DNA of 64,000 nt from an uncultured Flavobacteriaceae bacterium (GTDB lineage: Bacteria > Bacteroidota > Bacteroidia > Flavobacteriales > Flavobacteriaceae): the NCBI GenBank assembly GCA_943789365.1, contig CALSTV010000001.1, positions 3,557,343 to 3,621,342 on the forward strand, read 5' to 3'. The notes under the pieces were generated by a model. The model did not search any database. It was not told the origin of the DNA and saw only the letters and a list, made by a program, of their open reading frames with translations. Each line of letters starts with the position of its first letter. Positions within the stretch are counted from its first letter, which is position 1. The position numbers and the translations under genes were made by a program. Shown here piece after piece: positions 43,633-52,672 of the stretch.

Positions 43633-44883
43633 TTATTCAAATGTGGTATACGCTTCTACACCAAAAGTAACAGCATCGAGTCCAGCCGATTCTTCTTCTG
43701 GCTTTACACGAACTCCTATGGTCTTTTTCATCAATTTCATCAGTACAAAAGTCAGTACAAATGAAAAAGTACCTATGGTTACAACACCTAACACCTGTGT
43801 CACCAATAAATCTGTACCACCGCCAAAGAGCAATCCACCTTCAGCAGCAAAGAAACCTACGGCAACCGTTCCCAGAAAACCATTGACACCGTGTACAGCA
43901 ATAGCCCCCACAGGATCGTCTATTTTAAGGGTGTCGAAAAACACCACGGCAATATCTACAACAACACCCGCAATAGCACCAATTATAAGTGCCGAACCGC
44001 TGTCTACTACATTACAACCAGCGGTAATGGCAACTAAACCCGCCAACACACCGTTGATGGCCATGGTCACATCAATTTGTCCATATTTAAAATAAGTATA
44101 CGCCATAGTAGCAATACCACCAGCAGCCGAAGCTAAAAAGGTATTTGTGACTACCTTACCTATCAATTCCCAATTCCCTACAGCTCCTAAGGTAGATCCC
44201 GGATTGAATCCGAACCAACCAAACCATAAGATAAATCCACCCACTGCTGCCAACGGAAGATTGTGCCCAGGAATGGCAATTAATACACCATTTTTATCGT
44301 ATTTTCCAATTCTAGGTCCCAGTACAATAGCAGCTGCCAATGCGGCAAAGCCACCCATAGCATGTACAGCGGCAGAACCGGCAAAATCGTTAAATCCACG
44401 AACTACCAACCAGCCATTTGGATTCCATACCCAATTGGCTACTAATGGATACATTATTGAACAAAAGACCACCACATACAAAGTATACGACCATACTTTC
44501 ATCCGTTCTGCAACAGCTCCCGAAACAATAGAAATGGCAGCAATGGCAAATCCAAGTTGGATAAACCAAAAAAGCTGGTTAGAAACGGTAAGTCCCAGTC
44601 CTAAATCGGCTGAGGATATACCGGTGTCAAAGGCAAAAAAGCCATTTGAATTTCCGTAGGCAATACCAAAACCTACGGCATAAAAGGCGACACCTCCAAA
44701 GGCAATGTCTATCATTACCTTGGCAATGATACTCATGGCGTTTTTAGAGCGGACAAACCCAGCTTCTAAAAGGGCAAAACCGCCTTCCATTAAAAAAATA
44801 ATAGCCCCACAAAGGGCTACCCATACAGTATCGATACTGCGTACCAATTCCGCTTGTTCTACAAGTGTTGTGACTTCTTCCAT
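43633..44883 (-). CDS. amt: Ammonium transporter (Amt family)
   Basis: 416 residues with 11 expected membrane helices. FAGSAAVHAMGG carries the conserved Asp (NDFAG, whose Asp precedes the helix) and the first pore His; VHGVNGFLGT carries the second pore His. VAERMKVWSYTLY and SMYPLVANWVWNPNG-type sequence (as CSIMYPL then WVWNPNG) are family landmarks. The first hydrophobic stretch follows a short soluble N-terminus, so there is no cleaved signal. P-II (glnB) follows as the usual partner. Confidence 0.95.
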   Translation of the reverse strand: MEEVTTLVEQAELVRSIDTVWVALCGAIIFLMEGGFALLEAGFVRSKNAMSIIAKVMIDIAFGGVAFYAVGFGIAYGNSNGFFAFDTGISSADLGLGLTVSNQLFWFIQLGFAIAAISIVSGAVAERMKVWSYTLYVVVFCSIMYPLVANWVWNPNGWLVVRGFNDFAGSAAVHAMGGFAALAAAIVLGPRIGKYDKNGVLIAIPGHNLPLAAVGGFILWFGWFGFNPGSTLGAVGNWELIGKVVTNTFLASAAGGIATMAYTYFKYGQIDVTMAINGVLAGLVAITAGCNVVDSGSALIIGAIAGVVVDIAVVFFDTLKIDDPVGAIAVHGVNGFLGTVAVGFFAAEGGLLFGGGTDLLVTQVLGVVTIGTFSFVLTFVLMKLMKKTIGVRVKPEEESAGLDAVTFGVEAYTTFE

Positions 44884-45193
44884 GTTGATAATTTACGTTA
44901 ATTAGTTTTTAAAAAATGAATACTATTTGATTTCTATGATACTCACAAGAGTTCTATGACCTCTCTTATAAGCTATCCGAATATAGGCATTTTCTAAGTA
45001 AATGTACAGGATTGTCAAAGCTTTTGTTCTAGTTGTTAAAAAAACACTTTTCTAGAGTGAGGTCTTTTTTTCTTCTAGGCGTCTTGTCTGTTTGTCAAAT
45101 AAAAAATTGTAGGTGCTTTTTCAATTCTTTATTTTAGATGTTCCATTTTCTTTTACCATATAAACCTTTATCCCGCTACCCCAACTTTACACA
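44884..45193. other. Gap upstream of amt
   Basis: About 310 AT-rich bases (372 between genes) hold the amt upstream region. I see no reading frame, no clear TAnnTTTG on the minus strand and no convincing RNA structure. Confidence 0.4.
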
Positions 45194-45234
45194 TAAAAAA
45201 ACAACCCCAAAACAAAAGAATGTCGTGGGGTTGT
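45194..45234 (-). terminator. Terminator of the osmC-like gene
   Basis: ACAACCCC (45201-45208) pairs with GGGGTTGT (45227-45234); on the minus strand the hairpin is followed by a run of T (A-run at 45195-45200). It lies 21 bases beyond the OsmC stop. Confidence 0.8.
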
Positions 45235-45255
45235 ACATACTAACATCGTTTGAAC

Positions 45256-45687
45256 TTATACCGATTTTTCTAGGACCACAGCAGTGTCAATAGATTCAGA
45301 AAATTCCCATTCACCACGAACCACACGGGTTACATAACAGTTGTCTGCTTCATGAATAAGCTCTTTGCGTTGTGCTTCTGTAATGTCTCCTTCAATTGTA
45401 ATTGACGACTGCACTTTGGTTTTTAAGTTTCCATCTACCTGTCGCAATACTTTTTGAGAAACTTTGGCATCTACATTACCTATCTCCCATCCTTTTCTTC
45501 GCGCTACATTTCTGATGGTTGCTACTTTACACATAGAAATACCTGCCAAAAGGAATTCTGTAGGTGAAAATCCTAAATCGGTTCCTTTTGAGCTCACAGG
45601 CTCATCTCCCAAAACTGCATGTCGTCCGTTGCTAATAAATGATTGGTATCCTTCTGGAATGTTTTTAATCTGAATTTCTGTTGCCAT
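45256..45687 (-). CDS. OsmC/Ohr-family protein
   Basis: 143 residues. Two conserved cysteines, in GISMCKVATIRN (early helix) and EADNCYVTRVV (C-terminal helix), are the redox pair of OsmC-type peroxidases that reduce organic hydroperoxides. The N-terminal strand region and VDAKVSQKVL fit the family. It lies next to an AraC regulator on the same strand (91 bases apart); whether that protein controls it is inferred from proximity. Confidence 0.87.
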   Translation of the reverse strand: MATEIQIKNIPEGYQSFISNGRHAVLGDEPVSSKGTDLGFSPTEFLLAGISMCKVATIRNVARRKGWEIGNVDAKVSQKVLRQVDGNLKTKVQSSITIEGDITEAQRKELIHEADNCYVTRVVRGEWEFSESIDTAVVLEKSV

Positions 45688-45778
45688 AATACGCTTTTTT
45701 AAAGTTTTATAATCGTTCCTTTCTTAGAACATTACAAAGATGCGTAGTTTAACAGACCTATATCTTGGCCGGATTTCC

Positions 45779-46630
45779 TTAAGAGTTTACAATTTTTCCC
45801 GAAGCGGCATTTTCCTGTAATTGTAACTTATAGGTATTTGGGGAAACCCCTTCGTGGCGTTTGAAAAAGCGACTAAAACTCTGTACGTCCTCATACCCCA
45901 GTTCATAAGCAATCTCCTGAACTTGATTATCAGAATAATGCAACAAACGACGTGCTGCCAACATGATACGATCCTGAATGTATTGTAAAGGGGTTTTATT
46001 CCCTGTTTGGGCAAAGATGTTCGACAAGGTTTTGGGTGATTTATGCAACAACTTCGCATAAGCAGCTACAGTGTGCAGTTTGTGATGGTGTTCCTCCACT
46101 AAATAGTTGAACTGACGTATAAGATCGCTGTCCAAAGCATCATATTGCTTTTGGGATTTATAAATACGCGTACATAAGATCAAATAGCGTTTTAACAACA
46201 TCTGTAACATTTCTATCTGCAAATTATCATCAGATTGCATCTCCATAAGAAACACCTGCCATAAAAGCTTCAAATTGCGCTCCTCTTCGTTTGCAATAGT
46301 GATTACCGGCAACTGCGTCGCCCCGAAAAACAAAAGTCCTTTACAGCCAATCTCGGCATCACCTGACAATACGCAGTAAAAAGAGCGATTAAACCGTACA
46401 AAGCGTACTTGTCCAATGGAAATGGGCTTTACCTTATGAAATTCAGTGAGAAATACAATTTGATTTTTATGGAAAACAACTTCCTTTCCATCAATCTCCA
46501 AACGATTGTTATTGGTTTCAAACCATAAAATACTCAAAGCACCGGGTATCTGTTCTTTTAAGATATGACAGTTGGCACCGCTAATGTCTTCAATGTAAAA
46601 TTCTTCCTTTGTATGGCCTATAAATTGCAA
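45779..46630 (-). CDS. AraC-family transcriptional regulator
   Basis: 283 residues. The C-terminal 100 residues form the double helix-turn-helix: KLHTVAAYAKLLHKSPKTL, then the second with DNQVQEIAYELGYEDVQSF and FSRFFKRHEGVSPNTYK, a full AraC signature. The N-terminal region is a cupin-like sensor without a recognised ligand. Flanked by an OsmC gene and a small protein of unknown function, both on the same strand. Confidence 0.9.
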   Translation of the reverse strand: MQFIGHTKEEFYIEDISGANCHILKEQIPGALSILWFETNNNRLEIDGKEVVFHKNQIVFLTEFHKVKPISIGQVRFVRFNRSFYCVLSGDAEIGCKGLLFFGATQLPVITIANEEERNLKLLWQVFLMEMQSDDNLQIEMLQMLLKRYLILCTRIYKSQKQYDALDSDLIRQFNYLVEEHHHKLHTVAAYAKLLHKSPKTLSNIFAQTGNKTPLQYIQDRIMLAARRLLHYSDNQVQEIAYELGYEDVQSFSRFFKRHEGVSPNTYKLQLQENAASGKIVNS

Positions 46631-46679
46631 AATGATTCCGTTTTAATTACCGCTAATCAGTCAAACTAATCGTAAAACC

Positions 46680-47063
46680 TTACAAAGTAGCAAGGGTTTC
46701 TTTGGCATTTTCTAGCGCGTCATTCAGCAAAAGCAGACTGTTGCGCTCTTCTGTAGATTCTACTACAGGTACATCTGGTCCCTGATGTTCTAAAATCAGA
46801 GCTTTGTATTCATCCAAAGTCCATGCTTTTGTCTCTTCATTGGCACCTGGAATACGCTGGTTTACCGCACTAAACCTACAAGCCCCGGGAGCAAAATATA
46901 CTACCGACCATTTTTCTGTTTTTAATTTCTCTATGAAATCTACATCGTTTGTTGTAGGAATGTATTTTGCATTGCCAATTAACGCAGGTACCATCTTGGC
47001 AAATTCTGCCGATAATACAGGGTCACAACCACGTGCGAGTACTGTTTTCTTTGAATTATTCAT
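46680..47063 (-). CDS. Conserved-looking hypothetical protein, 127 residues
   Basis: Not recognised. It is soluble, with no signal peptide. It starts MNNSKKTVLARGCDPVLSAEF and has KWSVVYFAPGACRFSAVNQRIP in the middle, with a lone Cys in GACRF, and an acidic helical C-terminus. It lies 28 bases after the MoxR-type gene and 49 bases before the AraC gene on the same strand, so it could share either transcript. Codon usage is like its neighbours. Confidence 0.5.
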   Translation of the reverse strand: MNNSKKTVLARGCDPVLSAEFAKMVPALIGNAKYIPTTNDVDFIEKLKTEKWSVVYFAPGACRFSAVNQRIPGANEETKAWTLDEYKALILEHQGPDVPVVESTEERNSLLLLNDALENAKETLATL

Positions 47064-47091
47064 TATAAAGTTTTTTTAATCATTATCGTTT

Positions 47092-48543
47092 TTACAAATC
47101 AGAAAAATATGCGCCGTACGGGTCTTTGTAGGAATAGCCTTTTCCGATTCTTTTCTTGTTTAATTTGTTGAAGGCTACCAAAGCCCATAAAATCAATTCC
47201 TTCATGAAATTTACATCTTTCTTAGGGGTATCCGGAGCATAGCGTTCTATCAGGTCTTGCAAGGGTGCAATGGATTTCAAGGCATTGTCATAATCGGCTT
47301 CTGTGGCATTGTCTAGCAATTCAAAAGAACTCGCCTCAAAAAACCAGTTGACAATATCGGCATAGGGATCCTCATCTTGTTCGTGCTTTAGTTTTTCTAT
47401 TTTCGGAAAGGATTTTAGAAACAAACTTTTAGCCGCATTGTTAATCAAGGTTTCGGCTACAAAAGCGGCACCTTCCTCCTCGCCTTCATAAACCAATTCA
47501 ATTTTACCTATGATGGATGGAATCATTCCCAGTACATCTATAAAACGAAGGCTGGTTTTATCCGTACCAGTCAAAATACTTCGATGCATAGCAGTACTTA
47601 CTAAATTTTCATAGGCTGTGATACTCAAACGCGCACTGACCCCACTCTTGGCATCTACATACTCGTTGTTGCGCGCTTCAAAGCCAATTTGTTCCACAAG
47701 GTCTTTTGCCAATTCAGGAATGTGAACGGCTTCCTTACTGACCTTAGATTCCTGAGCTGTAATTTTCTTTGCAATGGTTAAGTTTTCAGGATAATGTGTT
47801 AGAATTTGAGAACCAATTCTATCTTTTAAAGGTGTTACTATACTTCCTCTATTGGTATAATCTTCTGGGTTTGCGGTAAAAACAAATTGCAGATCTAAAG
47901 GCATTCGCAATTGAAACCCGCGAATTTGAACATCTCCTTCTTCTAAAATATTGAACAGGGCTACCTGAATACGCGCTTGTAAATCGGGCAATTCATTGAT
48001 GACAAAAATACAGCGATTTGCACGTGGAATCATTCCATAATGTAAAACTCGTTCGTCAGCATAACTCAATTTTAATGTAGCTGCTTTGATAGGGTCAATA
48101 TCCCCAATGAGATCAGAAATCGTAACATCAGGCGTGGCTAATTTTTCATAAAAACGAGCGTCTCTATGCAACCAGGCTATCGTTGTTTTTTCGCCCAACG
48201 TATTTAGTTGTTCTCTACCAAAGGAGCTGATGGGATTAAACGGATCATCGTTTATTTCAGAGCCTTCAATATACGGAATGTATTCGTCTAAAAGGCCTAC
48301 CATCAAACGCGCCAAACGTGTTTTTGCCTGCCCTCGAAGACCTAATAAATTGATATTGTGGCCTGATAAAATGGCTCTTTCCAACTGGGGAAGCACCGTA
48401 TCTTCATAACCGTGTACACCTTCAAATGCTGACTTACCTGATTTTAGTGCTTCCATCAGGTTTTCACGCAATTCTTCCTTGATACTTTTAGAATGATATC
48501 CCGCTTTTTTCAAAGCTGCTAATGTTTTTATTTCTGGTTTCAT
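47092..48543 (-). CDS. MoxR/magnesium-chelatase-like AAA ATPase
   Basis: 483 residues. Walker A GLRGQAKT at 68-75, Walker B-type CIFVINELPDL (about 177-187) with an unusual Asn, and FTANPEDYTNRGSI as the helix-2 insert/sensor region of BchI/MoxR-type ATPases. MoxR-type ATPases work with VWA proteins to mature or load metal cofactors; the VWA gene is next upstream (6 bases). The client is unknown, and no chlorophyll, nitrogenase or methanol genes are nearby. Confidence 0.82.
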   Translation of the reverse strand: MKPEIKTLAALKKAGYHSKSIKEELRENLMEALKSGKSAFEGVHGYEDTVLPQLERAILSGHNINLLGLRGQAKTRLARLMVGLLDEYIPYIEGSEINDDPFNPISSFGREQLNTLGEKTTIAWLHRDARFYEKLATPDVTISDLIGDIDPIKAATLKLSYADERVLHYGMIPRANRCIFVINELPDLQARIQVALFNILEEGDVQIRGFQLRMPLDLQFVFTANPEDYTNRGSIVTPLKDRIGSQILTHYPENLTIAKKITAQESKVSKEAVHIPELAKDLVEQIGFEARNNEYVDAKSGVSARLSITAYENLVSTAMHRSILTGTDKTSLRFIDVLGMIPSIIGKIELVYEGEEEGAAFVAETLINNAAKSLFLKSFPKIEKLKHEQDEDPYADIVNWFFEASSFELLDNATEADYDNALKSIAPLQDLIERYAPDTPKKDVNFMKELILWALVAFNKLNKKRIGKGYSYKDPYGAYFSDL

Positions 48544-48549
48544 ATAGTA

Positions 48550-49671
48550 TTAGATTCTTTTTTTTCTGTTACTTTCATAGTCGTGGAAAATCATTTCACC
48601 CAAACCTTTCAGCCCAGTGTAAAAAGCCCTCCCTTTGTTGGATTCTGTAAAACGTTCTACAAATTGTTGTAAATAAGGGTCTTGAGCAATCATAAAGGTA
48701 GTGATTGGAATGTGTAATTTTCGGGCATAGGCTGCCATATTATAGCATTTTTCTGTAATATGCCTGTCCAGGCCGTTACTGTTCTTATAATAGGTTCCGT
48801 CCGGCATACGCAAACAACTAGGCTTCCCATCGGTAATCATAAAAATGGATTTATTTGTGTTGCGTTTTCTGCGTAAAATATCCATCGCCAATTCTAATCC
48901 GGCAACCGTATTGGTATGGTAAGGACCTACGTTTAAATAAGGTAAGTCTTTTACTTTGATTGGCCAGGCATCATTTCCAAAAACGATGATGTCCAATGTA
49001 TCTTTCGGATAACGAGTGGTAATCAATTCTGCTAATGCCATTGCTACTTTCTTGGCAGGCGTAATGCGATCTTCTCCATACAAGATCATACTATGGCTGA
49101 TGTCGATCATTAAGACGGTACTCATTTGTGATTTGTGATGTGCATCTTCTATCACCAAATCATTTTCTGTCAATTGAAACTCTCCTATACCGTGATTTAT
49201 CTGGGCGTTTTTTAAACTCTCTGTTACGGACAATCTATCTATGGAATCACCGAACTGAAAGTTTCTCAATTCTCCAGTTTGCTCATCTCCTAGTCCGCTT
49301 TTTTTGGTCTTGTGATTTCCTTTACCGTTTTTCTTAAGCTTGCCAAAGATTTGTTCTAAGGAGCCTTTTCGAATGGCCCGTTCTGTTTTGGCGGTTATTA
49401 TTTTTTTACCCTTTCCGTTGGGTTTGAGCTCATCTTTTATATAACCACGCTTTTTTAAGTCCTCTACAAAGTCGTCCAATGTATAGTCCTCATTGGTAAT
49501 TTTATACTTTTCATCCAAAGTTTTCAACCAATCCATGGCTTCATCAAAATCGCCGGAAGTATGTGTAATCAATTCTTTGAAAATTTCAAACAGCGTTTCA
49601 AACGGCGTTTTTTTCTCCTCTATATAGGGTGAAAATTCAAATCCTAATCTTTGTTTTTTCTGCTTCGGCAT
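48550..49671 (-). CDS. VWA-domain protein, partner of the MoxR-like ATPase
   Basis: 373 residues. The VWA domain covers about residues 183-350, with MIDAS motif DISHS (Asp190, Ser192, Ser194), a distal Thr region and ITDGKP. The N-terminal 180 residues are charged and include a KxKK-rich stretch (about 85-125). The 6-base gap to the ATPase gene argues for one operon and a BchD/BchI-like complex. Confidence 0.85.
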   Translation of the reverse strand: MPKQKKQRLGFEFSPYIEEKKTPFETLFEIFKELITHTSGDFDEAMDWLKTLDEKYKITNEDYTLDDFVEDLKKRGYIKDELKPNGKGKKIITAKTERAIRKGSLEQIFGKLKKNGKGNHKTKKSGLGDEQTGELRNFQFGDSIDRLSVTESLKNAQINHGIGEFQLTENDLVIEDAHHKSQMSTVLMIDISHSMILYGEDRITPAKKVAMALAELITTRYPKDTLDIIVFGNDAWPIKVKDLPYLNVGPYHTNTVAGLELAMDILRRKRNTNKSIFMITDGKPSCLRMPDGTYYKNSNGLDRHITEKCYNMAAYARKLHIPITTFMIAQDPYLQQFVERFTESNKGRAFYTGLKGLGEMIFHDYESNRKKRI

Positions 49672-49773
49672 GTACTACGATCAATTTATTCAAATATAAG
49701 CTTTTTTAGCCCCTATATGTCTTTAACATGTATTGAAAACGACTTGTTTTTTGTCGCTTTATTCCTCCCCTCC

Positions 49774-50640
49774 TTACAAATCTTCTTCAATTAAAATGCC
49801 CATTTTTCCCATTTGGTAGTCCCGCATAGCTTCTAATAATTCAGTCTGACTGTTCATGACATAAGGCCCGTATTGTTCTATTTTTTCTTCTATAGGTTTT
49901 CCTGATAGTAACAAGAACTGTCCAGGACCTGTAAACTCCATTTCTACATGACCACCTTTAGGTTCAAAAACGATCAAATGTTCTTTGTCAATTACCCCGT
50001 GTCCTTTAATTCTAATATTCCCGTGAATGGCATACAGCATGCTCTGATAGGCGTTTGGAACCGTTAGCACCTGCTCCCCTCCTCTTTGTCCTTTGCCCCA
50101 GAGCATCAACAGTTCACTTTGACCTTCAATTTTTCCTTGATGCTTCTCATAGGTTCCGGCAATGAGTTTGTTTTCAATTTTTCCATCTTCTGAAGGAAAA
50201 ACGGTCATTTGAGTTTCAGGGACATAATGATAGCTAGGTGGAATCATTTTTTTTGCCGCAGGTGTATTGATCCATAATTGAATAATTTCCTGCTTTCTTT
50301 TGCCTTCTACCAATGCTTGAGAAGGTCTTTCGCTATGTACAATTCCAGCTCCGGCATGTATCCATTGCACCTCATCTTCTTTGGCTATTTGATTGTTTCC
50401 AAAACTATCTCTATGGTGTACTTCACCCTCAATAACAAAGGTCACTGGCGAAAATCCACGATGAGGATGTGGTCCTACGCCTTGACTCCTAGCTGGACGT
50501 CTGTTGCTATATTTGGTATGTGCGTGATGCAGCAACAAAAAGGGATCTAAGTTTGGAACCTTTTGTGTTGGGAACGCCTGTTTTACAGGAAATCCACCCA
50601 TATCTATTGTTATTGCTGGTAGTGTTTTTAAAACTTTCAT
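49774..50640 (-). CDS. Pirin family protein (module 1, distal copy)
   Basis: 288 residues, a bicupin. Metal ligands HPHRG and AGIVHSE (His and Glu present) in the N-terminal cupin, as in quercetinase-like pirins. It is the last gene of a minus-strand group (MarR, pirin, CDGSH, OsmC, pirin), 27 bases after OsmC. Function in bacteria is mostly unknown; some pirins have dioxygenase or regulatory roles. Confidence 0.88.
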   Translation of the reverse strand: MKVLKTLPAITIDMGGFPVKQAFPTQKVPNLDPFLLLHHAHTKYSNRRPARSQGVGPHPHRGFSPVTFVIEGEVHHRDSFGNNQIAKEDEVQWIHAGAGIVHSERPSQALVEGKRKQEIIQLWINTPAAKKMIPPSYHYVPETQMTVFPSEDGKIENKLIAGTYEKHQGKIEGQSELLMLWGKGQRGGEQVLTVPNAYQSMLYAIHGNIRIKGHGVIDKEHLIVFEPKGGHVEMEFTGPGQFLLLSGKPIEEKIEQYGPYVMNSQTELLEAMRDYQMGKMGILIEEDL

Positions 50641-50666
50641 TAACTACATTTTAATATGTTTCCATC

Positions 50667-51068
50667 TTAGCCATTCATTTCCATTATAATAGGGCCCGAA
50701 AGCAGCTTAGAAACAGGACAACGTTCCCCAATTTTTAGAAGTCGGTCTATTTGAACTTTTGTAAGTGTATTTTCAAAAACGACATTTTTTACAATAGTGC
50801 TCTTTTTCCCTTCTTTGGTCAACACCTCTTTGAGCACAGCAGAAACCTCTATTTCTCCTGTAGCCCACTCTTTACGCTGTGCGTACATTTTCATGGTAAT
50901 TGCTGTACATGATGCCAAAGCCCCCAAAAGGTGTTCTGTTGGACTTGCGGCTGTATTCGCCCCTCCAACCGATTCGGGTTCGTCTATAAGAAAACTGTGT
51001 TCAACACCATTAACCTGAGCGGTATAGTTTTGTGCCCCTAAGAGACATGTTACCCGAGGTTTTTCCAT
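50667..51068 (-). CDS. OsmC-family protein (module 1)
   Basis: 133 residues. The cysteine pair ALASCTAITMKM and GERCPVSKLL identifies an OsmC-type thiol peroxidase or thioesterase-like protein. It lies three bases after the CDGSH gene and 26 bases before the distal pirin, so it is part of the same operon. It is a different subgroup from the OsmC at 45256. Confidence 0.88.
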   Translation of the reverse strand: MEKPRVTCLLGAQNYTAQVNGVEHSFLIDEPESVGGANTAASPTEHLLGALASCTAITMKMYAQRKEWATGEIEVSAVLKEVLTKEGKKSTIVKNVVFENTLTKVQIDRLLKIGERCPVSKLLSGPIIMEMNG

Positions 51069-51071
51069 ATG

Positions 51072-51497
51072 CTAGCCATTAAATTTAGTGTCGATGTGTG
51101 CACCGTCACAATAGGGTTTGTTTTGAGAAGATCCACAACGGCAAAACGCAGTTGTTTTGTTTTTGGTTTCTTTATTACCGTCCTTATCGGTTACTTCCAA
51201 AGTACCATAGACTAATAAAGGTCCATTCTCTAATACTTCAACCTTTGTCTCTAAAGCTGCAGCTTCTTCATTGGAGGCTGCGTCCATGCTATAACTCAAA
51301 GCTCCTGAAGGGCATTGTGCAACAGCATCCTTAATTGCTTTCGTCTCAGAATTTTCCATCTTAATCCAAGGACGAATCTTTGGGTTAAATACTTTAGGCA
51401 AAGCTCGTACACAGGCAGCTGCATGAATACATTTTCCAGGTTGCCACAAAATAGTCATTTCTCCGTTGCTGTACTTTTTTTTGATTTCTCTTTCCAT
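51072..51497 (-). CDS. Ferredoxin-like plus CDGSH iron-sulfur protein (module 1)
   Basis: 141 residues with two parts. The N-terminal part (about 14-65) has WQPGKCIHAAACVRALP and a distal VAQCPSGALSY, a divergent 4Fe-4S ferredoxin domain (Fer4_19 type). The C-terminal part carries FCRCGSSQNKPYCDGAH, a CDGSH-type motif with three Cys and one His for a 2Fe-2S cluster. Short spacing to OsmC (three bases) indicates operon membership. The role may be redox sensing or electron transfer under electrophile stress. Confidence 0.88.
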   Translation of the reverse strand: MEREIKKKYSNGEMTILWQPGKCIHAAACVRALPKVFNPKIRPWIKMENSETKAIKDAVAQCPSGALSYSMDAASNEEAAALETKVEVLENGPLLVYGTLEVTDKDGNKETKNKTTAFCRCGSSQNKPYCDGAHIDTKFNG

Positions 51498-51510
51498 GAT
51501 ATGTTTTGAT

Positions 51511-51565
51511 TTTTGGTTTTTGGCTTTTGGCTATCGGCTTTTGGCTATCGGCTATCGGCTTTTGG
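51511..51565. repeat. Short tandem repeat region (TTTTGGC/TATCGGC)
   Basis: Irregular tandem array of TTTTGGC and TATCGGC units between the CDGSH and pirin genes, for example TTTTGGCTATCGGC twice, the second with an extra TATCGGC. Seven-base units suggest slippage. No coding or hairpin role is evident. It separates the two genes of an otherwise tight operon. Confidence 0.7.
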
Positions 51566-51596
51566 TTCACATGCTCCTTACTCCTTCAATTCTGAA

Positions 51597-52619
51597 CTAC
51601 TTAACTTCCTCTTCTCCATTTGCATATAAAGCAAACCTTCCTTTTTCTCTCGGATGAATTTGTTCTTTTTCCTGCCACGGCCACCCTCCAAATTCGGTAC
51701 GCCTGTAATCGGCAAAAGCCTCGTGAATTTCTTCTTCCGTATTCATAACGAAAGGTCCGTATTGTGCTACGGGTTCGTTTATAGGTTTTCCTTGCAATAC
51801 TAACAGATAGCTAGCTTCTTTTCCGTTTTCCAAAAGAATGTCTTCATTGGGGACTACTTCTATCAAATGATAATCTTCCACCCGCTCTCCTGCAACTTTT
51901 AAAGTATCACCTCTATAAAAATACAAAGTTCTGTTGATATTTTCCTTTGTTGCTGCCGGAAGAGTCCATTTAGCATTGGCTTCCATTTTAATGGTCAGTA
52001 CCGCCACATCGTTATCGGGATTTGCAGCCCAGGAATCGGGTGTTGGCGCTGGAGCCCTTTTGTTGTCAACATTACCGGCTATAATATGTACTTCAGTGGT
52101 ATGGTCCTCAATATCCTTATGTTTTACTATCGGCACCATATCGTTCCAAAGCATTTTAAAATGTGGTTCGACGAATTTACTTGCTTTGGGAAGATTCAAC
52201 CATATTTGAAAAATTTCTAATGGGTTGGATTGGTCTTCATATACCATGGGGAACATTTCTGAATGTTGTACACCCTTCCCTGCGGTCATCCATTGCACAT
52301 CACCAGCACCAAATCGACCTGCAGCTCCTAAAGAGTCGGTATGATCTACAAAACCTTCTTTGTTGATGGTTATGGTTTCAAAACCTCTGTGTGGATGGTA
52401 CGGGAAACCTGGAATATGACTTCCATGATACATTCTAAAGCCATCTTTGATGGTGAAATCTTGCCCAATATTCCTTCCTGCCCTGTCGGAAGGATGCAAT
52501 CCTAAATTCGCATCTCCCATTGGATATTCATCTCTATGATGCGCGCAAAATAAAAAGGGATCTTGCGTTTTCCATGGAAATCCTAAGGCCTCTATAGCTA
52601 GTACTTTTGATTTTTTCAT
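51597..52619 (-). CDS. Pirin family protein (module 1, proximal copy)
   Basis: 340 residues, longer than the other two. Metal ligands HPHRGFE and AGKGVQHSE are complete. A central FKMLWNDMVPIVKHKD insert is unlike the other pirins here. It starts 53 bases after the MarR stop, and that gap holds the palindrome GTTGTttACAAC that also lies upstream of MarR. It is therefore probably under MarR control, with possible additional initiation in the gap. Confidence 0.9.
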   Translation of the reverse strand: MKKSKVLAIEALGFPWKTQDPFLFCAHHRDEYPMGDANLGLHPSDRAGRNIGQDFTIKDGFRMYHGSHIPGFPYHPHRGFETITINKEGFVDHTDSLGAAGRFGAGDVQWMTAGKGVQHSEMFPMVYEDQSNPLEIFQIWLNLPKASKFVEPHFKMLWNDMVPIVKHKDIEDHTTEVHIIAGNVDNKRAPAPTPDSWAANPDNDVAVLTIKMEANAKWTLPAATKENINRTLYFYRGDTLKVAGERVEDYHLIEVVPNEDILLENGKEASYLLVLQGKPINEPVAQYGPFVMNTEEEIHEAFADYRRTEFGGWPWQEKEQIHPREKGRFALYANGEEEVK

Positions 52620-52640
52620 TATGATTCTTTTTTATTAATA

Positions 52641-52655
52641 GTTGTTTACAACAAC
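52641..52655. promoter_or_regulatory. Candidate MarR operator before pirin (module 1)
   Basis: The 15-mer GTTGTTTACAACAAC, identical to positions 53143-53157 upstream of marR. The central GTTGT-TT-ACAAC is a perfect inverted repeat. It lies 22 bases upstream of the pirin start. Confidence 0.6.
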
Positions 52656-52672
52656 TGTTTGTTTAAATTTTT

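Noticed and set aside
43625-44905. Long open frames on the plus strand opposite amt
   Set aside because: They are rich in Pro, Thr, Ser and Ala with no domain signal, and are mirror images of the well-conserved amt codons on the minus strand.
51511-51565. CRISPR-like array between CDGSH and pirin genes
   Set aside because: Units are 7 bases and contiguous, without spacers, and no cas gene is present in the window.
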